Source: Bradyrhizobium nanningense (GTDB lineage: Bacteria; Pseudomonadota; Alphaproteobacteria; Rhizobiales; Xanthobacteraceae). From it: DNA of 64,000 nucleotides. A model generated the notes under the pieces. It searched no databases. It saw only the letters and a list, made by a program, of their open reading frames with translations, and was not told the DNA's origin. The stretch is from the NCBI RefSeq assembly GCF_004114535.1, contig NZ_LBJC01000005.1, forward strand, positions 62,001-126,000, in the 5' to 3' direction. Made by a program: the position numbers and the translations under genes. Each line of letters opens with the position of its first letter. Within the stretch, counting starts at the first letter, position 1. Shown here piece by piece: positions 36,952-47,321 of this stretch.

Positions 36952-37821
36952 CTAGCGCTTCGAGCCGAGCAAATCGTGCGTCCCGCTGATGCTCACCGTT
37001 CCCGAGCACTCGAACCCGCCGAAAATTCCGCAGGAGCCGGTGACCCTGACGCGCAAGTCCTTGCGCCGGTACATATCGACCGAGAGTCCCAAGCGCGAAA
37101 AGTCGTTGGCGCTATTCGGCAGGATGAGGTCAATATGTTCGATTGCCCAATCCGGCAGATGTGGATGTGGGTTGCTCTTCCACCACAGTTCGTTGCCAGC
37201 GTGGTGCGCGAAGTTGGGCCCGACTGTGAGTGCGCCGTCCGCGCCCTCGAATACAAAGCCAGTTTCGTCGATGTGAACGTTCACCCGATCGGGTGCTACT
37301 GCGAAATGCAGCGAGGTAATGTCTTGTGGCTGCGGGTCCTTGCCGAATTGTGAGCTGTAGCCGTCGCTCCACTGTCCGCGATCGCGTCCAAGCCCGAAGC
37401 CGTGCCGGCCCGGAAGGTCCCGCGTTGAGAGTGGTCTGTCGGACAGCGTCGGACGCCAGATCTCCCGAAACCCCTTGCCGATCGTCGCAGCCATCGATAG
37501 ATCGAGCGCCCAATGCGACGACTTCTCCGGGCTTTGTCCCTCGGCGAAAGCGTCGAATCCGTCCGGTGTCTTGGCAGTACGCAGCTGCCTGATCAGCTCG
37601 TCCCAATTCTTCGGCAGAAAAGTGACCCCGTCGAGCGTGGTCGTCGCGGCCGCAACGCCGTACTTCTCGAGCTGATGGCGGATGTAGGGCTTTTCGCCAT
37701 AGAGGCGGACATTCGGGTCGGGCCCGGCGAAGTATTGCGTCAGATCGATCTGCGGCCGAAACATGGTCAGCCGCGCCGCGATCTTGCGGAAAGTGTCGGT
37801 CGTCGTCGGGTTCGTGGTCAT
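36952..37821 (-). CDS. Protein of unknown function
   Basis: A 289-residue soluble protein with no signal peptide or membrane segment. It begins MTTNPTTTDTFRKIAARLTM. It has aromatic/histidine-rich parts (HFAVAPDRVNVHIDETGFVF near 190, NPHPHLPDWAIEHIDLILP near 235) and ends with a Cys/Gly-rich strand region (GSCGIFGGFECSGTVSISG). GAGGGG lies about 9 bases before the ATG at 37821. Codon use is as in neighbours, so it is a real gene. I do not recognise the family. It converges with the OmpA-like gene and is divergent from the HExxH gene. Confidence 0.6.
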   Translation of the reverse strand: MTTNPTTTDTFRKIAARLTMFRPQIDLTQYFAGPDPNVRLYGEKPYIRHQLEKYGVAAATTTLDGVTFLPKNWDELIRQLRTAKTPDGFDAFAEGQSPEKSSHWALDLSMAATIGKGFREIWRPTLSDRPLSTRDLPGRHGFGLGRDRGQWSDGYSSQFGKDPQPQDITSLHFAVAPDRVNVHIDETGFVFEGADGALTVGPNFAHHAGNELWWKSNPHPHLPDWAIEHIDLILPNSANDFSRLGLSVDMYRRKDLRVRVTGSCGIFGGFECSGTVSISGTHDLLGSKR

Positions 37822-38023
37822 CGCAGGTCCCCTCGAGTCGAGACTAGTCTCTGATTGGTCAGGCCGGGAGCGGTCCGGGTTCAATGCCGGCTCGCTCGAT
37901 GATGCTGTGCCCGGCCCGGATCACTCGAAGTCCTTGTCGCGCCAATGCAGAGATTGTTTGAACCTGCCGATCGGAAACGGCGACCACCATCCGTGGGGTA
38001 GTGTGAACAGCGAGGACGATCAA

Positions 38024-38653
38024 ATGTCGCTGCGCAGCAGGGTATTAGATGTACTCAATGGCCCGGCCGTCGCACGCATGCGCTTCCGGTTTCCGATCCG
38101 CGGCAGCCACGTGACGATTGCGCCGCAAACGTTTCATCACGTTGCCCGGGCGATCCGGCTGGGGCGGGTCACCGTCGCGGTTCCGACCGATCTCGCCGCG
38201 GATGTTGCCGCGCAATATAACGATGTCGCGCGAACCCGAGCCGACGGCACGGCGGTCGCGGCCAATACGCTGGAGGTCGTGTCGGCGACGGGGCGGCTGG
38301 ACGAGGCCTATATCGTCCACGAGAGCCTGCATGCGGCATACGATCTGTTGCGTACCGGCCTTGATGCCAATGCGGAAGAGGCGTCTGCCTACGTCTGCAC
38401 GGCGCTCTATTGCCGCATGACAGGCCTGCCCCGCCCTCGCTGGGCCAACGGGCCGATCTACGCCAATGCCGCAGAGGTCGCCCGAACGCTGCTGTCCCAG
38501 TATCAGAAGGGCGATCCCGGGATTCCCTGGGTCGGCGAGCATGAATGGAAGATGCTGCGCGCGGGCGTCGGCTTTGATCCGGTCTATCTCAGCGGTCCCG
38601 GCGGTATTCTCACGGGATGGCTCCTCGGCCAGCAATATACCCACGACGGCTAG
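38024..38653 (+). CDS. HExxH-motif protein, putative zinc metallopeptidase-like
   Basis: A 209-residue protein with HESLH at residues 99-103 inside a predicted helix (YIVHESLHAAYDLL) and acidic residues Glu118/Glu119 (NAEEASAYVC) 15-16 residues later, the arrangement expected for a gluzincin-type zinc site. It has no signal peptide, and no known peptidase family is recognised. The start at 38024 (MSLRSRVLDVLNG) is chosen because the longer frame from 37763 lies over the divergent gene's start. It converges with the T6SS-linked methyltransferase gene, 83 bases apart. Confidence 0.6.
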   Translation: MSLRSRVLDVLNGPAVARMRFRFPIRGSHVTIAPQTFHHVARAIRLGRVTVAVPTDLAADVAAQYNDVARTRADGTAVAANTLEVVSATGRLDEAYIVHESLHAAYDLLRTGLDANAEEASAYVCTALYCRMTGLPRPRWANGPIYANAAEVARTLLSQYQKGDPGIPWVGEHEWKMLRAGVGFDPVYLSGPGGILTGWLLGQQYTHDG

Positions 38654-38736
38654 AGTACCGGGGACCGCGTCCGTTTCAAGAAGGAGCTTCCGACTCCTGC
38701 CGTTCATCGCCAACGGAGCCCATGCACTCGAACGCA

Positions 38737-40323
38737 TCAGGCGACCAGCAACCCCAGCTTGCCGACCACCGCAAGAGAGCGCCGAACGCCTTCTTGCGTT
38801 GACAGCAGCAATGGCTCGGCGGGCTGCCCGGCTTTATCCTTCTGGTCGATCCGGATGGTTGGGCCGAATCTTTCGGTCATTTCGGCCGTGATCTGGTCGA
38901 TGGACCGCGCACCGTCGAGCAATTGCAGGAAATCCCTGGTTCGGTCGTCCTCCAACTGCACCGTTTGGTGGAGGAGGTTGGTGACGAGCGGACCTGTTTG
39001 CGCTTGTTTTCGCGCGAGCAGACTGGCCTGCGGATGCTCGGTCGCTTCCGTCAACAAGAAAGGACGCGACAGCAGGAACGAAACTTCGCCGCTGCAAGCC
39101 AGGATGAACATCGCCTCGGTCAGCGCCTTTTGGTCATCATCTGCCTGCCGGCCGCCAAGCAGCGCTCGGGCGCCATCGAGCAATTCGTCAAATGACAGCG
39201 CGCGAGGCCAGGCGCGGCCGAGACACAGGTGCGCGGCCTTCAAGAGCGGATTGGTCACGGTGATCCTGCTACCGTCCTCATTTTCGAATTCCATCGCTGA
39301 ATCGTCGGTTACGCTGGCGTCCGGATCAACCGGGCTCGTCGTGCTCAGCAAATGGAACCGGGTGACGAAATCGAGGTCGATCTGGCGGGAGAGCGAGACG
39401 TTGTCGTGGCAGAGCAAGGTACGGCGAAAGCCGTTCCCGTCGATGAAATCCTGATACTGATCGCGCGCCATGAACTCGCTGTCCGGAAAGCGTTGCAACG
39501 TCGCGCGCACCTCCTCGGAATAGCCCGCCAGATAGCGTCGCGAGAAATCGGCGTCGCTGAGATATTGCAAACCATGAACGCCCGCGCGCTCGACAACTTC
39601 GTGCAGCAGGAAGGCCTCGGCGCCTTCGTCGAGATCGTCATGAAACAACAGCTCGTCGGGGGCCTTGAGGACGCGGTTGTACTGATCGCGCATAACCGCA
39701 CCGTGAACCGAGCTGGCCTTCGAGCCCTCGCTCAAGAACTTCAGGATTGCGCGGGCCTGTCCTACTTTTTCTTTCATGCTGGTGAGGCGGCGGGTGTGAT
39801 ACCGCATCATGTCGCGCACCATGTCGCGCATATGTGAGAACGGGTGCGCGTTGTAGCTGACGTAACAGACCCCCTGCGGCGCGAGGTTCTGCTTGAAGAT
39901 CGTCATCATCTTCTCGCGCACTGCCGGCGGCACCCAGGAATACACGCCGTGCGCGATGATGTAGTCGAATTGCCCGAAGCTTGCGTCGACATTCATGATA
40001 TCGCAATGCAGGAGCTTGATATTGCTGAGGCCCAATGTGGCGACATTTTGCTGGCCACGCTCGATCGTCACGCGGCTCAGGTCGACACCGACGAACGTGC
40101 TGTCTGGATATTGAAAGGCCATCGGCAACAGGTTGCCGCCAACGCCGCAGCCGAGCTCCAGCACCCGGCAACGCTCGACGGGTGCCGGCTGCATGCCGTA
40201 AACGGCAGCTATGGTAGCAAGATGGTTCGGATGAGTGAGCCCGTAGACGTGGCCGGGGTAGTAGACCTCGTCGTATGGCGTGGGACCGGCGCTCGCCTGG
40301 CGATGCTCGGTTTGAATGTTCAT
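38737..40323 (-). CDS. SAM methyltransferase with methyltransferase regulatory domain, last gene of the T6SS operon
   Basis: A 528-residue two-part protein. The SAM-binding motif VLELGCGVGGNLLPMA is at about 54-69, and motif-like DIMNVDASFGQFDYIIAHGVYSWVP at 110-135. A methyltransferase regulatory domain (about 230-320, with LQRFPDSEFMARDQYQDFI and LLCHDNVSLS) and a C-terminal domain follow. The same architecture is known in rickettsial protein-lysine methyltransferases that modify OmpB. It starts 5 bases after the clpV stop, so it must be cotranscribed with the T6SS. The target is unknown; a T6SS or envelope protein is a reasonable guess. Confidence 0.85.
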   Translation of the reverse strand: MNIQTEHRQASAGPTPYDEVYYPGHVYGLTHPNHLATIAAVYGMQPAPVERCRVLELGCGVGGNLLPMAFQYPDSTFVGVDLSRVTIERGQQNVATLGLSNIKLLHCDIMNVDASFGQFDYIIAHGVYSWVPPAVREKMMTIFKQNLAPQGVCYVSYNAHPFSHMRDMVRDMMRYHTRRLTSMKEKVGQARAILKFLSEGSKASSVHGAVMRDQYNRVLKAPDELLFHDDLDEGAEAFLLHEVVERAGVHGLQYLSDADFSRRYLAGYSEEVRATLQRFPDSEFMARDQYQDFIDGNGFRRTLLCHDNVSLSRQIDLDFVTRFHLLSTTSPVDPDASVTDDSAMEFENEDGSRITVTNPLLKAAHLCLGRAWPRALSFDELLDGARALLGGRQADDDQKALTEAMFILACSGEVSFLLSRPFLLTEATEHPQASLLARKQAQTGPLVTNLLHQTVQLEDDRTRDFLQLLDGARSIDQITAEMTERFGPTIRIDQKDKAGQPAEPLLLSTQEGVRRSLAVVGKLGLLVA

Positions 40324-40328
40324 CGTCC

Positions 40329-42968
<2,640 letters not shown>

Positions 42969-43063
42969 GGCGGCCCTCCTGCTTAATTCCTCCGCGGTGC
43001 CCGGCACCAAGCGGAAAATACGTCAAATCCCTAGTGTTATGGCGATCGGCGCGGTGGATAGGT

Positions 43064-44128
43064 TCAAATCGCGGCCGCATCGACCGCGGCGGCCCGACGG
43101 GCCCTCAGGCGCTCGCCGAGCTGGAAGCGGGCATCGCGGCGAAATTCTTCCGTCGAGGTCCAGTTCGGAGAAACCCAGGTGGTCCAACCAAGCCGTCCGC
43201 TTTGTCCGAGCCTGACCGGGATGACCTCTCCCGCAGGAATTGCGAGTTCCACCTCCCATTCCAATTCATCGCCAATGTAGAAGAACAAGGCATCTGCCAG
43301 TGGCTCCGACAAATTGGGTGTTTCGGTCGGCAGGAACTGCTCGTATTGAGTAAAATTCTTGACGAAGACTCGAACCCTGATCTTGTCCTCGACGCTGAAG
43401 ACGCGTGAGCCCAGAAGAGCGTCCCGGCCGATTCTGGCATGCGCCCCGCCAAGGCGGCTGCAATGACTCGGGTCGAACGAGAGCCAGGTGCCGACAAATT
43501 CGTCGATCTCGACCTTGACGTCGAACAACCCCTGCAGGAACCGCGTCAGCCGTGACGCACACTTGGCCCTCGGGGCGATCAGGCCAGCGAAGCTGAGCTT
43601 CGCCATGTCCGGTACGGTGTCTCGATCGGCGAACACGTCGGAGCCGAGGCCAGCGAAGGAGCCGACATAGGCGATGAAGCGATCCTCCGCTGGTCGATCA
43701 TGCTGCGCGATCGGCCGCGCGTCAGCCCAGGCGCGAAAGAAGAGTTGCAGGAAGCGTCCGTTGAGCAGGTCGAGGAAGCGCGGGAATGCGTCATCCCGCA
43801 TCAGCCACCAACCCAGGCTTTCATCGGTGGTGGCAAGCGGCAGCGCGCCCTGTGGTCCTAGAAGGCCGAGAAATTTGACGAGTATTCTGAGCCGGCCAGA
43901 CTGGTCGTCGACCGCCGCGAGGTTGGAGGCGGGGAACTCCAGATAGGGCGCTTGGCCGAGGTCGACATATTCGTCGCGGCGTGTGGCACTGTCGCCGATC
44001 CGCGGCCGACCCGGATTGGCCCGCTCGAGCTGGCGCAACGTATTGAAAAAATCGAACCTCCAGGGTTCGGCCTTCATCTGCTCGGTCAGCGTCACAGCGG
44101 TCTCCGCGTGCCCATGCGCGGCGGCCAC
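43064..44128 (-). CDS. tssG: T6SS baseplate protein TssG
   Basis: A 354-residue baseplate wedge protein (ImpH/VasB family). It has the family entry WRFDFFNTLRQLERANPG (about 23) and the segment LGLLGPQGALPLATTDE (about 88-104), both hallmarks of TssG. It works with TssF, TssE and TssK to build the baseplate. Its 5' end overlaps tssF by 37 bases. Confidence 0.95.
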   Translation of the reverse strand: MAAAHGHAETAVTLTEQMKAEPWRFDFFNTLRQLERANPGRPRIGDSATRRDEYVDLGQAPYLEFPASNLAAVDDQSGRLRILVKFLGLLGPQGALPLATTDESLGWWLMRDDAFPRFLDLLNGRFLQLFFRAWADARPIAQHDRPAEDRFIAYVGSFAGLGSDVFADRDTVPDMAKLSFAGLIAPRAKCASRLTRFLQGLFDVKVEIDEFVGTWLSFDPSHCSRLGGAHARIGRDALLGSRVFSVEDKIRVRVFVKNFTQYEQFLPTETPNLSEPLADALFFYIGDELEWEVELAIPAGEVIPVRLGQSGRLGWTTWVSPNWTSTEEFRRDARFQLGERLRARRAAAVDAAAI

Positions 44129-46059
44129 CGCATGATCTCGCCGCGCTCCGGCGTCGAGATGACCGTCTGTGTGAAGGTATTGAAGCCCGAATAATCGGCG
44201 AAGAAGCGCTCCAGCACGGCGCCGAGCAAGAACACGCCGCTGCCTTCGAATGCTTTCTCGTCGAGAGTGACGGTGATCTCCAGCCCGCGCGCAGCGCCGC
44301 TGCCCGTGCGCTCACGCACCCGCCGCACCACGGGACGGCTTTCAATGCTTCGCACACCGCGGATCTTGCGTTCTGTGGCGTCATCAAACTGGTCGGCGAA
44401 TAAGGACAGCATTTCGCGCAGCGCTCCGGCGTTCTTGCCGCCACCGCGTTCGACGAGGCCAAGATAGTTCAGGCTCAGCATGTTGATCAGCCGCCAGCTG
44501 ACAAGCCCGCTGTTGGCGATCTCGCTCCGGCTGCGCAACTGGGCGACCACCGGCTCGCGCGGCGGGGTGGGACCCGCGACGCACATGAGATCGAGGGAGG
44601 TATCGTCCAGCAGGCGGAAATCGGCGCCGCCCTGGCCGACCGGCAAATGCTCGGTCAAATGGCGATTGGAGCACAACGCCCGAACGCTGAGCTCGGCGAC
44701 CGAGCCTTCACCACTCAGTTCACCGGGCTCGAGCAGTGACAGGAACATGTCCGTCCCCGTGTAGTCGGAGGATGCGCCGTACGTCTTCTCTTCGACGGTG
44801 CGGCGCCGAGGCAACCGGCGCACAGTGAAATAAAGCCCTTCGACCGATCCGCTGGTCCGGTCGACGGCCGCCGAATACAGCGGACGCACCGGCCGCTTGT
44901 CCTTTTCTGCCGGAAAGTGGGCGTAGACTTCGAGCACTTGGTGCGGCTCGTATTCCAGATAGCGGCTGCGATCCGGCACGACATGGTACTCGTGCGTATT
45001 CGACTTGACGACGATGCGATCGCTCGTCTTCTCGAACAGGTTTATCGCCGGCGCCGTATAGAGCTTGAAGATATCCGGACGCACCGCAGCGGCAAGCCGT
45101 GAATTGTGTTCATCGAAGGCAAAGACGATGTCGACCGATTTGCTGCGCAGCCGTGGCATCACGCTGCGGAGTCCAGTCAGGTTGATACCGAGGAACTTGC
45201 GAGGGAACATGAAATATTCGCGCAGCAGCTCCGAGCCGCGAAAGACCCGATTGTCGTTGGGAAAGAGCAGCTCGTTCTCTTCGAAGCCAATTTGCTGCAC
45301 GCAGTCGTCGGGTGCGCGGGTGGCCACCGGGTCGCCGAAGTCGTCAAGATGGCGGAAGTAGACGCCCTTGCAATTCGAGATCAACTGCTCGTAAAGCGCG
45401 ATGGCGTCGGATTCCGCGCCGGACAGATAGATCGGGAGTTCGCTCACGCGGCAGCCGGCAAACCAGGTTTCCGGCTTGGTCCGGGCCTCTGCGTCCGGCG
45501 GTTCCTCATCGAGCCGGGCCGCAGTACGATGCGTCAGTGACAGCTTCAGTCCAGCGATGACGTCGCTGCCGACCGAGATCCCAAGCGCCTGCAGCGCGCC
45601 TGCCGTTGAGAAATACTCTGCGCCGGTGACATCAAACGGCCAGAGCGCGATATCGCGGCAAAGTCGGAATCGGCAGGAAAGACTTCGCTCTCGTTCGCGG
45701 TAGGTGGCGTCGAAATAGGCGCCGCGTGCGATCTTCTTGCCGTCGCGCAGCGCCGGATCGGCATAGGGCGGTCGTGCCGTGACCAGCATGGCCGACGGGG
45801 TAGGGGCAAGGTAGTTTGGAACCAGCTGCTCAAGCAGATTGGCAGTGAATTCCGGGAATTCGTGTTTGAGTTTGAGCTGAACGCGGGCGGCGAGAAATGC
45901 GGCGCCTTCGAGCAGCCCCGTGATCATCGGATCCGACCGCTCCCGAACGAGGCCGCCGAGGCGCTCTGCGATGCCAGGATATTCTTCGGCGAAATCGCCT
46001 GCCTGCTCGTACAGCAGTGACAGTTCGCGGTTATAGAAATCCAGGAATTCGCGATTCAT
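44092..46059 (-). CDS. tssF: T6SS baseplate protein TssF
   Basis: A 655-residue baseplate wedge protein (ImpG/VasA family). The start NREFLDFYNRELSLLYEQAGDFAEEYPGIAERLG is the classic TssF N-terminus, followed by DPMITGLLEGAAFLAARVQLKL. It starts 1 base after the tssE stop and ends inside tssG, so tssE-tssF-tssG are translationally linked. Confidence 0.96.
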   Translation of the reverse strand: MNREFLDFYNRELSLLYEQAGDFAEEYPGIAERLGGLVRERSDPMITGLLEGAAFLAARVQLKLKHEFPEFTANLLEQLVPNYLAPTPSAMLVTARPPYADPALRDGKKIARGAYFDATYRERERSLSCRFRLCRDIALWPFDVTGAEYFSTAGALQALGISVGSDVIAGLKLSLTHRTAARLDEEPPDAEARTKPETWFAGCRVSELPIYLSGAESDAIALYEQLISNCKGVYFRHLDDFGDPVATRAPDDCVQQIGFEENELLFPNDNRVFRGSELLREYFMFPRKFLGINLTGLRSVMPRLRSKSVDIVFAFDEHNSRLAAAVRPDIFKLYTAPAINLFEKTSDRIVVKSNTHEYHVVPDRSRYLEYEPHQVLEVYAHFPAEKDKRPVRPLYSAAVDRTSGSVEGLYFTVRRLPRRRTVEEKTYGASSDYTGTDMFLSLLEPGELSGEGSVAELSVRALCSNRHLTEHLPVGQGGADFRLLDDTSLDLMCVAGPTPPREPVVAQLRSRSEIANSGLVSWRLINMLSLNYLGLVERGGGKNAGALREMLSLFADQFDDATERKIRGVRSIESRPVVRRVRERTGSGAARGLEITVTLDEKAFEGSGVFLLGAVLERFFADYSGFNTFTQTVISTPERGEIMRWPPRMGTRRPL

Positions 46060-46060
46060 G

Positions 46061-46609
46061 TTAAAGTCGGTTGATCTGAATGTCGCCGCTGTCGAGATCG
46101 ACGTCGGCGACGAATTCCACGGGGACGTTGAGCGGCTCGGTCTTCAGGTCTGCGTGAACGATGAAGCGCAGCTTGAGTTGTTCGGGGCCGACCGAGCCGT
46201 CGCGGCGGACCCGGATCGTCTTGCGGTCGAGCCTCGGTTCATAAGTTGTCAGCGTTGCGCGTAGCGCGTCGGTGAGTTCGTCGTCGGTGACCTCGTCGAT
46301 CGATCGATGGGCGATATCGGGGAAGCCGTAGTTCAGGATCGATGTCCGCACGCAATCCCGGCCGAGCAGGTCCAGGGTCGATTCCAGAGCAATGGTATTG
46401 AGGAGGGTTTCGAGGTCATGGGAGACCTCGCGCCGGAGCAGCGTTTCCGAGATCGGAAAGCGACCCGTGCTGCGACGCCCGGCAATGACCCGCTCACCGA
46501 ACTCGTCGCGCAGATTGATCTTCTTGCGCGCATCGCGCGCTTCATGGGCCGAGCGAAAGGCCAGCATCAATGGAGGAGAGAGTCGATCCCTCTTTGGTGC
46601 AATGGTCAT
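46061..46609 (-). CDS. tssE: T6SS baseplate protein TssE (gp25-like)
   Basis: A 182-residue protein homologous to phage T4 gp25, which joins baseplate and sheath. The gp25 domain (about 60-175) has the conserved VSHDLETLLNTI, SILNYGFPDIAHRSIDE and EPRLDRKTIRV parts. The N-terminal 50 residues are basic and variable. It follows hcp after 176 bases that contain a hairpin, and tssF begins 1 base after its stop. Confidence 0.94.
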   Translation of the reverse strand: MTIAPKRDRLSPPLMLAFRSAHEARDARKKINLRDEFGERVIAGRRSTGRFPISETLLRREVSHDLETLLNTIALESTLDLLGRDCVRTSILNYGFPDIAHRSIDEVTDDELTDALRATLTTYEPRLDRKTIRVRRDGSVGPEQLKLRFIVHADLKTEPLNVPVEFVADVDLDSGDIQINRL

Positions 46610-46733
46610 TTACGGTCCCCATGACGCCTGGCTCGCACGCAATTCGGTAGGGCGCTAGTCGATCTCCGAGGCCGCCTCAGCAGGCGGTCGGCTCACGACG
46701 GGCCGACCGAAAGGTACGATCAAAATTGCAACG

Positions 46734-46771
46734 CTTGGCGCCGGTTTGCGCTGTTCGCAACCGGCGCCAAG
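46734..46771 (-). terminator. Strong hairpin after hcp, probable attenuator
   Basis: CTTGGCGCCGGTTTGCG and CGCAACCGGCGCCAAG form a 16-bp stem with a single-base bulge and a CTGTT loop. It lies 15 bases downstream of the hcp stop on the minus strand and is followed by GCGTTGCAATTTTG. Placed inside the operon, it would lower expression of tssE and later genes relative to hcp or protect the hcp mRNA 3' end. Confidence 0.65.
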
Positions 46772-46785
46772 CAAGGGGCCGAAAA

Positions 46786-47271
46786 TCAGGCCCATTCCTT
46801 GTTGGCAGGAACGTCCCAGCCGAACGTCGGCGAAGCTCCAGCGCCGCCTTTTTCCGTCTGGGTCTTGTAAGTCATCTTGACCTTCGCGAAGTTCAGGCTG
46901 ACGTTTTCGGTGAGGCGCTCTTCGCCGTGCGATCCGCCCGTCGATACGCTGCTGACCATGACGTGTTTCATCTCGATCTTGAGATATTCCAGCGGATGTT
47001 CTCCGGCCTTGCGGACAGTCAGGATCGCCGTGTCGATGTGCTTGCCGTTGGCGCAGACCTTGAAAAGTTCCGGCGTGGCCTTGTCGACGAAGTGGGTGAA
47101 GTGGAGATCCTGAATGCTGACCTTGCCGGCGCCGCCGCCGGAGCCGCTGTGGAAGGAGCCGGTCTGGCTCTCGCCGAACGACCAGCTCAAGATATCGATT
47201 TCGTCCTTGTGCTTGTCGTCCAGCGACTCGCCCTTGATCGGATCGAGTTTCAGGAAAATATCGACAGCCAT
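46786..47271 (-). CDS. hcp: T6SS tube protein Hcp (TssD)
   Basis: A 161-residue Hcp whose hexamers form the inner tube and which is itself secreted. The family start MAVDIFLKLDPIKGES and the strand ISWSFGESQTGSF-like region (DILSWSFGESQTG, about 26) are present, as is EHPLEYLKIEMKHVMVSSVSTGG (about 91). GAAAGGA stands upstream. It lies between tssC (50 bases) and a strong hairpin, which suits the high expression expected for tube protein. Confidence 0.96.
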   Translation of the reverse strand: MAVDIFLKLDPIKGESLDDKHKDEIDILSWSFGESQTGSFHSGSGGGAGKVSIQDLHFTHFVDKATPELFKVCANGKHIDTAILTVRKAGEHPLEYLKIEMKHVMVSSVSTGGSHGEERLTENVSLNFAKVKMTYKTQTEKGGAGASPTFGWDVPANKEWA

Positions 47272-47321
47272 AGCATAGTCCTTTCAAAATTCTGCATGTT
47301 TACGGTTGCGATGCTGCGGCG

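Noticed and set aside
46655-47287. 210-codon frame overlapping hcp in another phase
   Set aside because: Arg/Gln-rich out-of-frame reading of hcp; hcp itself is unmistakable.
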